Shown here in pieces: positions 34,935 through 43,956 of a DNA stretch of 64,000 nt (positions within the stretch are counted from its first letter, which is position 1; each line of letters begins with the position of its first letter). The position numbers and the translations under genes are program-made. Under the pieces are notes generated by a model. The model was not told the DNA's origin. It saw only the letters and a list, made by a program, of their open reading frames with translations, and ran no database searches. The stretch spans positions 1 to 64,000 of the forward strand of contig JACZVC010000006.1 in NCBI GenBank assembly GCA_022572885.1, written 5' to 3'. This DNA comes from Pseudomonadota bacterium. GTDB taxonomy: Bacteria > Pseudomonadota > Gammaproteobacteria > Steroidobacterales > MnTg04.

Positions 34935-35360
34935 ACACCGATGTTCACCATTGGCGCGTAGTTGCCATCCGCAAGGTCGCAAAGTTCCCGAGGTATTCGG
35001 TATAAGTTCTTATAACGTCGCTGCCTAGCGGCCGCGCGTTGAGTGTGCCTGCATAGCCATTGCACAGGTTCTTGTCGACCCCCCGTACCGATTTTGACAT
35101 GGCCACACTCGAAAACGCCGCTAAATAGCTTACAGGTGTGCTGGCAGCGTTCTTGTTTCTACGTAAAACATGATTTATATGAGTTTGTGGAAAAATCGTG
35201 TATGAAGCTGTTAACTGGCTCTCATGTCTGGGCTGTCGGCGTGGCTACAGCGGCAGGAGCGTAGTTTTCAAGGGCGCGAGGGGCAGATGCGCGTTGGCCA
35301 GGCAGGGCGGTCGGTATTGTTGTTGGCAGATTGCGGCTGAAATCTGCTCAGGCCACCAAC
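34935..35360. other. Intergenic region between convergent genes
   Basis: The 426 bases lie between the plus-strand MFS gene and the terminator of the minus-strand DUF3300 gene. A TTGACA hexamer near 35094 has no -10 at a usual distance. No open frame with a recognisable product, tRNA or repeat was seen. Confidence 0.5.
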
Positions 35361-35389
35361 AAAAAAAGGCCCCGCTGCCCCGGGGCCTT
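35361..35389 (-). terminator. Rho-independent terminator of the DUF3300 gene
   Basis: AAGGCCCCG (35366-35374) and CGGGGCCTT (35381-35389) form a perfect 9-base stem with a 6-base loop. On the minus strand the stem is followed by a run of seven T (complement of 35361-35367). It lies 52 bases after the stop codon of the gene ending at 35441. Confidence 0.9.
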
Positions 35390-35440
35390 GTTCTTTTCTT
35401 GACTGTACAGAGAGCCGTTAACGGGCCAGGCGTTCTTCCT

Positions 35441-37135
35441 TTACCGGCGCCTGCCGCGGCCATCGCCGTGCCTTTTCCCGCTGTCACCTTTGGCTTCGCT
35501 TCTGCCACCGTCGGATCTGTGCGGAGGTGAAGGTTTACTGGCAGCGGGCGCGGGCCGGCTTTCCGGCGCCCGGCTTTGGGGCGGCCGGGTGGCCGGTCTG
35601 GCTTGCCTTGGCGGTGGTGAGGGCCTGGCCTCGCGGCTGCTCGAATGTGCGCCGGCATCGGCACGTCTGCCGTGCGGCCGATTGCTCACCACAGGCTGCG
35701 GCCGGCTGGTCCGCACTGTATGGCTGCGGTCGGGCCGGTTGACAGACCGGCCTTGATTTGCAGGTCTTGTCGGCCTGCTGTAAGTGCGTCGCGGTTCTGC
35801 GGCTCGGACCACCCGGTTGCCGCGCGATTTGTTCTGAACGACCGGCTCGTTTCTCAGGTCACGCCGAACCTGGTCCCGGTTCGGGTTGCTGCGCCTGATT
35901 TTGCCGGACGACCGTTTGTTTGGCGGAACAAAAGCGGTTTCGGGTGTCGCATTATGTTTCCAGGCGCCATCACGCCGAGCAGGTCTGGTGGCGTCTCGGG
36001 TCGTCCGAACGGCGGGTCTGACCCTCGTTCTGAAGTCTGCACCTTTGGAACGAGCATTGACGCCTTTGATAATTTTTCCGCGGAAACCCGGGCGCGGCCT
36101 GAACGTGCCTGGCTGCCCAAGTCTCGAACCATCGGATGTCCTGACAAAATCATTGCCACCGCGGTCAAAGCCGCCCGGACGCCGGTGATTGGGTCTGGCG
36201 CCATGGCCGTGGTTTGGCCGCCAGCGATCGCCATGATGCCGCGGGTTTCCGGCAAACCGGTGTCCACCGTAATGACGCGACGGCCGATGGTAATAATGGC
36301 TGTAGCGATAATAGGTGTGCCCATAGTACGGGTGACTGTAGTAATTCCAGTGGTGCACATTCAGGTGATGCGAATGCCAGCTAATGGTAAAGGCAGTGGT
36401 GATCCCCCAGAAGAACCCGGAGCTAAAGTGGTGGCCCACCGGGTACGGGTAGTAATAGACCGGATAAGGCCTGGGATAATAGTGATACACGGGGTAGGGC
36501 TGATAAACGACGACCCGCTCCGGTTCGTAATAGGGAACGTAAATCACTTCCGGGTCAACCGGCGTGATTTCGATGGCGCCGTCTTCGATGCTGACGACCT
36601 GGTGTTCATCTGTTTGCAGATTGCCAGCGAGTATTGCGCGGTCACGAAAAGTCTCGACTGCCTCGATGACTTCCGCTTCCTGGTTGATTACGGCCTCACC
36701 AAGTTGCCAGGTCCATTCCAGGTCGCTGTTTAGCAGATCGATGACCTCGGGATAGTTGAGCAGGGCGACGACCGATTCGTCCCAGTTCTTATCGGGTTGC
36801 AGCGAGGCATCATTTTCCAACGCATCCAGAAAGCGGGCAGCCTGCACTATTTGCAATGGATACGCGGCGGCCGGCAAAACGATCGCCAGCAGGTCATCCG
36901 GGTAAAGGGCGACCGGCGCCACCAGGTCTTCGAGTTCCTCGGTGGTGAACGGCTCGACTTGCCCGAGGTTTGCCCCGGCCAGGGCTTCATCACCGGTATT
37001 GCCGACCACGACATGGTTGTTTTCGCCATTGCCCGGCGACTGGGCGGCCACGGGCGTAACTGCCAGAGTCATTGAACATAATGCCGCCGACAATACTGCC
37101 AGGGACAAGAACCGACTGCCGTGTAATGACTTGAA
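35441..37135 (-). CDS. Secreted DUF3300-family protein
   Basis: Starting at the ATG at 37135 gives 564 residues with a signal peptide (FLSLAVLSAALCSMTLAVTPVAAQ). Starts at 37153 and 37162 are also in frame, but their codons lie before a poor signal. Residues about 50-210 match DUF3300 (LVAPVALYPDDLLAIVLPAAAYPLQIVQA, NWDESVVALLNYPEVI), followed by a Tyr/His/Pro-rich segment and a long basic Arg/Pro/Ser-rich tail. The family is exported, of unknown function. The low-complexity C-terminus may be unstructured and may bind nucleic acid or envelope polymers; that is inference. Confidence 0.8.
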   Translation of the reverse strand, partial: FKSLHGSRFLSLAVLSAALCSMTLAVTPVAAQSPGNGENNHVVVGNTGDEALAGANLGQVEPFTTEELEDLVAPVALYPDDLLAIVLPAAAYPLQIVQAARFLDALENDASLQPDKNWDESVVALLNYPEVIDLLNSDLEWTWQLGEAVINQEAEVIEAVETFRDRAILAGNLQTDEHQVVSIEDGAIEITPVDPEVIYVPYYEPERVVVYQPYPVYHYYPRPYPVYYYPYPVGHHFSSGFFWGITTAFTISWHSHHLNVHHWNYYSHPYYGHTYYRYSHYYHRPSRHYGGHRFAGNPRHHGDRWRPNHGHGARPNHRRPGGFDRGGNDFVRTSDGSRLGQPGTFRPRPGFRGKIIKGVNARSKGADFRTRVRPAVRTTRDATRPARRDGAWKHNATPETAFVPPNKRSSGKIRRSNPNRDQVRRDLRNEPVVQNKSRGNRVVRAAEPRRTYSRPTRPANQGRSVNRPDRSHTVRTSRPQPVVSNRPHGRRADAGAHSSSREARPSPPPRQARPATRPPQSRAPESRPAPAASKPSPPHRSDGGRSEAKGDSGKRHGDGRGRRR

Positions 37136-37258
37136 CATATCTGACACTCCCATTTCCTCCATCGTGGGCCAACATTAACCCAGGGTAGCTGAACTGAAGC
37201 TGAACCCAGCGCGGCGGGCACGCGTGCAAGCGCGCTCGGAATCGCTTAAATTCGGGCC

Positions 37259-39508
37259 ATGGTTACACGGGCGAAACATCGCTGGGTTCGCGGTCTGATA
37301 CGGCTGGCTATCAGCGGGCTGTTTCTGGTGATTTTCGGACTGCATGTGCAGGGTACCCTGCGCCTGGAACTGATCGACCGCATCGAGAGCTATCTCTACG
37401 ACGCCCGGGTGCAGCTCACGATGCCCGGCACTGTCGATGAAAGAATCGTCATAGTCGAAATCGACGAGGCCAGCCTGGCGGTACTCGGGCAGTGGCCCTG
37501 GTCGCGGGATACGCTTGCCGGCATCGTCGATGCTCTTTTCGACGAATACCTCATAGACATTCTTGGATTCGACGTTTATTACGTCGAGGAGGAGGAAACT
37601 TCGGGGAAACGCGTCCTGAATGATCTTGCAGCCACTGCTTTGGGCAATTTGCCCGAGTTTCAAGTCGAGTATCGACGGCTGCAAATGACCTTGGATAAAG
37701 ACACGCAATTCGCTGAATCGTTTATTGCTCGTGACGTTGTGCCTGGATTCATATTCAAGAACTTTCTTGTTGCCGATGAGCCGGAAGCGACCGGGGACCT
37801 GCCGCCACCACTTTTTCGCAGGGACGCGATCGCCGGATGGACGGTTCCTTTCGTCGAAGCGCGAGGGTATCTCGGCAACCTGAGCCAGCTGCAACAGAAC
37901 GCGGAGACCGGAGGGTTCGTAGACACGCCGCTGATCGATGCCGACGGTGTGTACCGCCGCATGCCTTTGGTTCAACGATATCGGGGCGACCTGTATCCGA
38001 CGCTCTCGCTGGCGATCGCTCGCCTGGCCCTGGGATCGCCACCGGTGAGTTTTGTATTCGCCACCTCCGATCCGGATCAATACAGCGGTCTGAACCTGGA
38101 GGCTTTTCGATTGGGAGAGCAGGATATTGCAGTCGATGAAAAGGCCGCCGTCTACATACCGTTTCGCGGGCGCCAGGGCAGTTTCAATTACGTTTCCGCC
38201 CGATCGGTGCTCGATGGGACCGCCCCCCGGGACAAGTTGGCAGGGAAGATCGTACTTTTCGGCGCGACCGCGGTTGGTCTCCACGATCTGCGTCCGACAC
38301 CAGTTGGCGCACGTTACGCCGGCGTCGAGGCGCACGCCAACCTGATCGCGGGCCTGCTGGACGGCACAATCAAGCAGCAGCCACCATACTCCGCGGGTCT
38401 TGAGCTTTTCGTTCTCATGGTGCTCGCGCTATTGACGGGACTGCTGCTGCCCGGGTTGGGTGCGCTTGCCGGTTTGTTGATGGTGCTGGGCATTGTCGCG
38501 GTAGCTTTGGCCGCTAATCTTTGGATGTGGTCCTATCTTGACCTGGTGGTGCCGTTGGCGTCGATGCTTAGCTATACGCTGGTCGTCGGATTGCTGCAGA
38601 TCAACTACGGCTATTTCATCGAATCTCGCAGCAAGCGCCATTTGTCCAAGGTATTTGGCCAGTACGTGCCGCTCGAAATCGTCGAGGAACTGGAAGGAGG
38701 GGGCGCCGAGCTGTCACTGGAGGGAGAGAGCCGCGACATGTCGGTACTGTTTTCCGATGTACGTGGATTCACGAGTATTTCGGAGAAACTCGACGCCAAA
38801 GAGCTGACCCAGCTGATGAATGAGTTTCTGACGCCGGTAACGAAAGTAATCCACGAGCATCGCGGCACGATTGACAAGTACATGGGCGATTGTGTTATGG
38901 CGTTTTGGGGGGCGCCGCTCGAAGATGCCGACCATGCTCAACATGCTGTGCTTGCCGGACTGGCTTTGATCAAGAAAACCACCGACCTTGGCGAGCCATT
39001 CAAGGCTCGTGGTTGGCCGTCGATTGCCGTGGGTGTTGGAGTATCGAGCGGCGAAATGAATGTTGGCAACATGGGGTCGGAATTTCGCATGGCGTATACC
39101 GTCATGGGCGACACGGTAAATCTGGGATCGCGCCTGGAAGGCCTCACCAAACATTATGGCGTGCAAATGATTGTCAGTGAGGGGACCATGCGTAGAACCC
39201 CCGGCATAGCGTTTCGTGAACTCGATCTGGTGCGGGTCAAAGGGAAGTCTGAACCGGTAGCGATTTACGAACCACTGGGGCTGGCAGACGGGCTCGATGA
39301 ACCGGCGCGCGTAGCTGTTGCCCGCTTCGCCGAAATACTCGAGCATTATCGCGCGCAAGACTGGGATGCCGCGGAAAGGTTGTTGCGCCTGGCGGCGGCG
39401 CGGGAGGACGAACTACTCTATAATACCTACCTGGATCGCATCGAACTGTTCAGAAAGGATCCGCCGCCGCCGGACTGGGACGGTGTGTTCGAACATCTGA
39501 GCAAATAG
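37259..39508 (+). CDS. CHASE2-domain adenylate cyclase
   Basis: The 749-residue protein has one N-terminal helix (about 13-30), a periplasmic CHASE2 sensor (about 35-370, starting LIDRIESYLYDARVQLTMPG), three further helices (about 375-450) and a class III cyclase. Metal residues are D500 in SDVRGF and D544 in KYMGD. K540 and the threonine of AYTVMGDTVN are the residues that favour adenine over guanine, so cAMP is the likely product. A small C-terminal helical segment follows. Downstream lie the TPR/barrel and FecR genes, a set seen in other bacteria. The ligand is unknown. Confidence 0.9.
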   Translation: MVTRAKHRWVRGLIRLAISGLFLVIFGLHVQGTLRLELIDRIESYLYDARVQLTMPGTVDERIVIVEIDEASLAVLGQWPWSRDTLAGIVDALFDEYLIDILGFDVYYVEEEETSGKRVLNDLAATALGNLPEFQVEYRRLQMTLDKDTQFAESFIARDVVPGFIFKNFLVADEPEATGDLPPPLFRRDAIAGWTVPFVEARGYLGNLSQLQQNAETGGFVDTPLIDADGVYRRMPLVQRYRGDLYPTLSLAIARLALGSPPVSFVFATSDPDQYSGLNLEAFRLGEQDIAVDEKAAVYIPFRGRQGSFNYVSARSVLDGTAPRDKLAGKIVLFGATAVGLHDLRPTPVGARYAGVEAHANLIAGLLDGTIKQQPPYSAGLELFVLMVLALLTGLLLPGLGALAGLLMVLGIVAVALAANLWMWSYLDLVVPLASMLSYTLVVGLLQINYGYFIESRSKRHLSKVFGQYVPLEIVEELEGGGAELSLEGESRDMSVLFSDVRGFTSISEKLDAKELTQLMNEFLTPVTKVIHEHRGTIDKYMGDCVMAFWGAPLEDADHAQHAVLAGLALIKKTTDLGEPFKARGWPSIAVGVGVSSGEMNVGNMGSEFRMAYTVMGDTVNLGSRLEGLTKHYGVQMIVSEGTMRRTPGIAFRELDLVRVKGKSEPVAIYEPLGLADGLDEPARVAVARFAEILEHYRAQDWDAAERLLRLAAAREDELLYNTYLDRIELFRKDPPPPDWDGVFEHLSK

Positions 39509-39634
39509 GCTCGGTCCGGGTCCGGCAGATGATGTCGGATTGATTGAAAGGAACGAAACAAGAACGATCCTGGGCCCGGTGACCGTGTTGATCGCGGTTG
39601 ATCGGGAATCCCGGACAAGCAAAGAGAAAAATAA

Positions 39635-41005
39635 ATGCCACAAGAAACCCATCGGGGAATTGCAAAAGGCATATTGCGAGTGGTCGTGCTGGTGCTGAGC
39701 GCCTGGGCGGTTGCGGCCGGCGCCCAGGATGTCGGCCCGGCAACGGTAACCGTGCATATCGACCTGGACGCTGAGACGCAGCAGTTGCTTGCGGAGGCTG
39801 AGACCCTGATCGGCCGCGGGCAGAACGATCGGGCTTTCGATCTGCTGGGCACGCGTGAGGCCGAACTGGCGGGCAACCCCCTGTACGATTATCTGCTGGG
39901 CATTGCAGCGCTGGATTCGGGCCGGTATGGCGAAGCGATATTCAGCCTGCAGCGGATTCTGGACGTGGAGCCGAGTTTCTCCGGTGCCCGCATGGCGCTG
40001 GCGCGCGCACATTTCCAGGCTGGCGAAAAGGTCCAGTCGCGCTCCCTCTTCCTGCAACTTCTGGAAGAGCAACCGCCCGACACGGTACGACAGGTTGTAA
40101 ATCAGTATTTGGCCGCGATCGATCGCCGGCCGAAACCCCAAAGCCGATTTACACCCTTTATCGAAACCCTTGTCGGTCATGACACCAATGCCAATGCGTC
40201 AACCGGGAGCCAGAACTTTCTGGGTTTCATGCTGACACCGAACAGCGTCGAGACAAGCTCGGTGTTTACCGAAGTCGGTGCGGGATTCAACTGGGTCAGG
40301 AAATCCGGCCCGCAGTCGGTGTGGTTTGCGAGAATGCGCGCCAGACATCGTAACAATCCCGATGCGTCATTCGTAGACGCAACCACGGTAAGCGGGCAGG
40401 CTGCGATTGCCTGGCGCAACGAATCGTTCCATGGTCGGCTCGGTTTTGACGGGTACTGGGGTGCCCGCGATGGCGACTACAACGAGAAGTACGCTGGCGT
40501 CAATTTTGAACTTGGACGGCCGATCGGGGACAGCTGGGACATAAGCACCAATATTCGCTACGGTGGGCAACGATACGAAGACAGTATCGGTATTCTGAAT
40601 GTCGACCGATTGCTTTACAGCCTCGGTCTGATGCGCCCTGTCATGGGGGATGCGAGTGTCAAATTCGAGCTGATTGGCGGCAACGATTCCGAAACACAGT
40701 CTGGTTCGCCCTATGGAAATTCGAAGGCGGGCGTACGTTTTAGCATCAGCGCGCCAGTCACCGGGAACACCCGCATGTTCGGATCGATCGGCTATCTGGA
40801 GACCGATTACGACGGCATGTTCTTCGGCGCTTCTCGCAAGGACGATCAAACGACCGCGATGTTGCAATTGGAATTTCGCGATGTACTGGCGGCGGGCCTC
40901 GCGATAATCCCGCGGGTTCTGTACATCGACAACGACTCCGATGTCGGCCTTTACACCTATGACCGCACCGAAGTGGGAGTATTGATCCGATGGTCACCCA
41001 AATGA
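39635..41005 (+). CDS. TPR/beta-barrel outer-membrane protein (Slam/DUF560-like)
   Basis: The 456-residue protein has a signal peptide (VVVLVLSAWAVAAGAQ), an N-terminal TPR-like helical part (about residues 40-170, with ALDSGRYGEAIFSLQRILDVEPSFSGARMALA) and a C-terminal strand-rich region with alternating hydrophobic residues starting FTPFIETLVGHDTNANAS. This order matches surface lipoprotein assembly modifiers (Slam, DUF560), which move lipoproteins to the cell surface. C-terminal strand ends in IRWSPK. The FecR gene overlaps its stop codon, so the two are co-expressed. Slam function is a guess: other TPR-barrel proteins look similar. Confidence 0.65.
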   Translation: MPQETHRGIAKGILRVVVLVLSAWAVAAGAQDVGPATVTVHIDLDAETQQLLAEAETLIGRGQNDRAFDLLGTREAELAGNPLYDYLLGIAALDSGRYGEAIFSLQRILDVEPSFSGARMALARAHFQAGEKVQSRSLFLQLLEEQPPDTVRQVVNQYLAAIDRRPKPQSRFTPFIETLVGHDTNANASTGSQNFLGFMLTPNSVETSSVFTEVGAGFNWVRKSGPQSVWFARMRARHRNNPDASFVDATTVSGQAAIAWRNESFHGRLGFDGYWGARDGDYNEKYAGVNFELGRPIGDSWDISTNIRYGGQRYEDSIGILNVDRLLYSLGLMRPVMGDASVKFELIGGNDSETQSGSPYGNSKAGVRFSISAPVTGNTRMFGSIGYLETDYDGMFFGASRKDDQTTAMLQLEFRDVLAAGLAIIPRVLYIDNDSDVGLYTYDRTEVGVLIRWSPK

Positions 41006-42588
41006 ATGTTCAAAAAGATCGGCGGTGGGTATATCCGCTGCTGCTGCTGGCGGCGATGCTCGCTGTTTTTCCCGGATTGAGAGCAGAAGCGATCGAAGCC
41101 GGCAAGGTAATCTTCGTGAAGGGGCCGGTCAGCGCCGAACGCGACCCACCGGTGCCGCTTGCCAAAGGTGACTCAGTCCTGGTGGCGGACGCGATCGTGA
41201 CCGGTGAGGCGGCGCGCGCGCAATTGCTGATGCTGGACGGCGCGAAGGTTGCGATCCGCCCGAACAGCCGTTTGCTGATCGAGGAATTTCTGTACGCCAG
41301 CGGCGAGCCGGTGCCGGAAGGCACGGCGGTAGCGTCAGCGAGCGCGGATCGTGCGGTGTACAGGCTCATCAAAGGCGGGTTCCGCTCGATCACCGGTGCG
41401 ATCGGCAAGGAGAACGAAGCGGACTATGAGGTTCGCACCCCGGTCGGCACGCTCGGCATTCGTGGCACCGACTATACGGTCCTGTTTTGCCAGGACGATT
41501 GCGAATCGGCGCCGGAAGCCGGTGGTTCGTCGCTGCAAAACGGTCTGCATATCAGCGTTGTTGCCGGAATTGTGGTTTTCCGCAATGAGTTCGGGGAGGT
41601 CGAGATAACGGCTGGCCAGAAATTTGTGGTCCCGCTGACGGATCGCCGTCCGCAACGCGTTGGTGCACCGGAAGAAACAGATGGACAGGATTCGGGCGCC
41701 GGCCCGAGGGATGACGAAACGCCTGAGATTCCCATCTTTGGCACGGATCCCGATGGCAACACGATGGATCTTACCGACCCGAAACGGAATCCGGGAAATC
41801 GCACGATAAGCTGGTCCAATGGTCCGCTGCCGCTAACTTTATTTTCCGGATTTGCGGGAACGCAGGACAACACGCCGCTCGAGTACATACTCGATGCGGG
41901 CAACAACCTGGAGGGCTTCGTTGGTCCGCATCCGGATGCGACTGGCGGTGTCGTCCGGGCGAACTTTGCCATCGGCGCGGCGGGCAACGCGGAGACAGGC
42001 TTCGACTCGGTGACGATGCTGCGCTGGGGCAGATGGTCGGGCGGCATGGCCAGCATCACGTTGGATACCGGCGCCGACGCCAGTCAGGATCTCTCGCAAC
42101 AGAGCCTTCACTGGATCAGCGGCCCTGAATGGATGACGCCGCCAGTGATTCCTCTGTCAGGCGCAGTCGACTACAGCCTGATCGGCAGCACCTCACCGAC
42201 CAACAATCTCGGTGAAATCGGCGTAGTCGGCAGCGCGACGTTTCTTGCGGATTTTACGAATATGCAAGTGTTCAACACATTGAACCTGAATATCGGTCAA
42301 TCCATATGGGTGGCATCGGGCAGCGGGGATATTGGCGCTCGTGCAGGTCTGCCGGCACATCAGTTTTCCGGCTTTTATAATAACGTGACGGTAGACGGTT
42401 TTTCGACCGACTTTGGATTCTTCAGCGGTTTCTTCAGCGACCCCGGGAACACGTCTGATCCGAGCCTGCCGGGCGGCGTCGGGCTGACCTATACGTTGTT
42501 TGACGACCTTAGCCAATGGGTCTCCGGCGCGTTGGTTTTCGGCGACCCGGTACCCACCGCGCCGCCCGCGGGAGGAGGGGGCCCGTGA
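41002..42588 (+). CDS. Secreted FecR-domain protein
   Basis: Starting at ATG 41002 (ATGA overlap with the upstream stop) the protein is 528 residues, with a signal peptide (YPLLLLAAMLAVFPGLRAEA). FecR-domain features follow: FVKGPVSAERD, GDSVLVADAIVTGE, RAQLLMLDGAKVAIRPNSRL and RTPVGTLGIRGTDYTV (about residues 140-155). Here the FecR-like domain sits in a CHASE2-cyclase neighbourhood without a sigma factor and without TonB receptor. The C-terminal 330 residues have no recognised domain. Its GTGA overlap with gdhA links the two in translation. Confidence 0.75.
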   Translation: MNVQKDRRWVYPLLLLAAMLAVFPGLRAEAIEAGKVIFVKGPVSAERDPPVPLAKGDSVLVADAIVTGEAARAQLLMLDGAKVAIRPNSRLLIEEFLYASGEPVPEGTAVASASADRAVYRLIKGGFRSITGAIGKENEADYEVRTPVGTLGIRGTDYTVLFCQDDCESAPEAGGSSLQNGLHISVVAGIVVFRNEFGEVEITAGQKFVVPLTDRRPQRVGAPEETDGQDSGAGPRDDETPEIPIFGTDPDGNTMDLTDPKRNPGNRTISWSNGPLPLTLFSGFAGTQDNTPLEYILDAGNNLEGFVGPHPDATGGVVRANFAIGAAGNAETGFDSVTMLRWGRWSGGMASITLDTGADASQDLSQQSLHWISGPEWMTPPVIPLSGAVDYSLIGSTSPTNNLGEIGVVGSATFLADFTNMQVFNTLNLNIGQSIWVASGSGDIGARAGLPAHQFSGFYNNVTVDGFSTDFGFFSGFFSDPGNTSDPSLPGGVGLTYTLFDDLSQWVSGALVFGDPVPTAPPAGGGGP

Positions 42589-43931
42589 GCCGCCAGCAAA
42601 CCGAACTCGAACATTTCATGGCGGGACTGATCCGCAGGAGTCCGGGCGAAGAAGTATTTCACCAGGCGGTGCGCGAAGTCGCGACCAGCATCATCCCGTT
42701 CCTGGAAACCCGGCCGGACTACAAGGAAGCCCGCATACTCGAGCGGCTGTCAGAGCCAGACCGCGTCATCATGTTTCGAGTGGGCTGGGAAGACGATCAA
42801 GGCAACATACGCGTTAACCGTGGATACCGCGTGCAATGGAGCAACGCGATCGGTCCTTACAAGGGCGGGCTTCGATTTCAAAAGGATGTGACCCTGGCTG
42901 TCTTTAAATTTCTGGGATTCGAACAGACCTTCAAGAACAGCCTGACCGGACTGCCGATGGGTGGCGGCAAGGGCGGTTCCGACTTCAACCCGAAAGGCAA
43001 ATCGGACCGGGAAGTCATGCGCTTCTGTCAGTCGTTCATGAGCGAACTTTTCCGCCATATCGGGCCCAATACCGACATTCCCGCCGGCGATATCGGTGTC
43101 GGTGCACGCGAAGTCAGTTATTTGTTTGGCCAGTACAAGCGCCTCGCAAACCAGTTCACCGGCGTTCTTACCGGAAAAGGACTCGCGTTCGGCGGCAGTG
43201 AAATTCGGGTGGAGGCAACCGGTTACGGCTGCGTCTACATGATGGAAGACATGCTGAAACATCATGGCAAGTCCATCGATGGCAAGACAGCGGTGGTCTC
43301 GGGCGCCGGCAATGTCGCTCAGTATACGGTTGAGAAGCTCATCGAGCTGGGAGCGAAAGTCCTGACGATGTCCGATTCGTCCGGGTGCATCCACGACCCC
43401 GACGGGATTTCCGCCGAGAAGCTGGCGTATGTCAAGGAACTGAAGACGGTGCGCCGTGGTTCGCTGACCGAATACGCGAAGGAGTACGGTGTCAAATTCC
43501 ATAAAGGGAAACGTCCCTGGGACATCGCGGCAGACCTGGCTTTTCCGTGTGCGACGCAAAATGAAATCAGCGAGGACGATGCCAGGGAACTCGTCAAGAA
43601 TGGTTGCATGGCCGTTGCCGAGGGCGCCAACATGCCCACGGTACAAGCCGGCATCGATGTTTTTCAGGACGCGCCCACTCTTTTTGCGCCGAGCAAGGCG
43701 GCGAACGCAGGCGGCGTCGCGACATCGGGGCTGGAAATGACCCAGAACAGCATGCGATTGTCCTGGTCGCGCGATGAATTGAATGAGCGCTTGCGAGGGA
43801 TCATGGCTGACATCCACGGGCGCTGCGTTAGATACGGCGAGAGCAATGGACAGGTCGATTATGTGCAGGGCGCCAATGTCGCCGGCTTTGTGAAAGTTGC
43901 GGATGCCATGCTGGCCTATGGAATCATGTAG
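42585..43931 (+). CDS. gdhA: NADP-specific glutamate dehydrogenase
   Basis: The protein is 448 residues from GTG 42585, the same length as E. coli GdhA (447). GGAGGAGGGG precedes the start. Substrate motifs include YKGGLRFQKDV, GLPMGGGKGGSDFNPKGKSD (catalytic lysine region) and PAGDIGVGAREV; the NADP fold has SGAGNVAQYTVEKL. It interconverts 2-oxoglutarate plus ammonia and glutamate. Its place between the FecR gene and the redox operon is odd but may be only coincidental transcription. Confidence 0.95.
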   Translation: MSRQQTELEHFMAGLIRRSPGEEVFHQAVREVATSIIPFLETRPDYKEARILERLSEPDRVIMFRVGWEDDQGNIRVNRGYRVQWSNAIGPYKGGLRFQKDVTLAVFKFLGFEQTFKNSLTGLPMGGGKGGSDFNPKGKSDREVMRFCQSFMSELFRHIGPNTDIPAGDIGVGAREVSYLFGQYKRLANQFTGVLTGKGLAFGGSEIRVEATGYGCVYMMEDMLKHHGKSIDGKTAVVSGAGNVAQYTVEKLIELGAKVLTMSDSSGCIHDPDGISAEKLAYVKELKTVRRGSLTEYAKEYGVKFHKGKRPWDIAADLAFPCATQNEISEDDARELVKNGCMAVAEGANMPTVQAGIDVFQDAPTLFAPSKAANAGGVATSGLEMTQNSMRLSWSRDELNERLRGIMADIHGRCVRYGESNGQVDYVQGANVAGFVKVADAMLAYGIM

Positions 43932-43956
43932 CCGATATGCATAATGGGACCCTGCT

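Noticed and set aside
35094-35125. TTGACA hexamer as promoter in the 35 kb gap
   Set aside because: The nearest -10-like hexamer is 22 bases away and no gene follows on that strand for more than 2 kb.
35645-36733. A 362-codon plus-strand frame opposite the DUF3300 gene
   Set aside because: Opposite a low-complexity tail rich in Arg and Pro codons, which gives open complements; no domain seen.
37175-38335. A 386-codon frame antisense to the CHASE2 cyclase
   Set aside because: The product has no domain and no compositional sign of a real protein; the plus-strand gene explains the openness.
41002-42588. FecR anti-sigma regulator of an iron uptake system
   Set aside because: There is no FecI-type sigma factor or TonB receptor nearby; the protein has a signal peptide and lies next to a CHASE2 cyclase.
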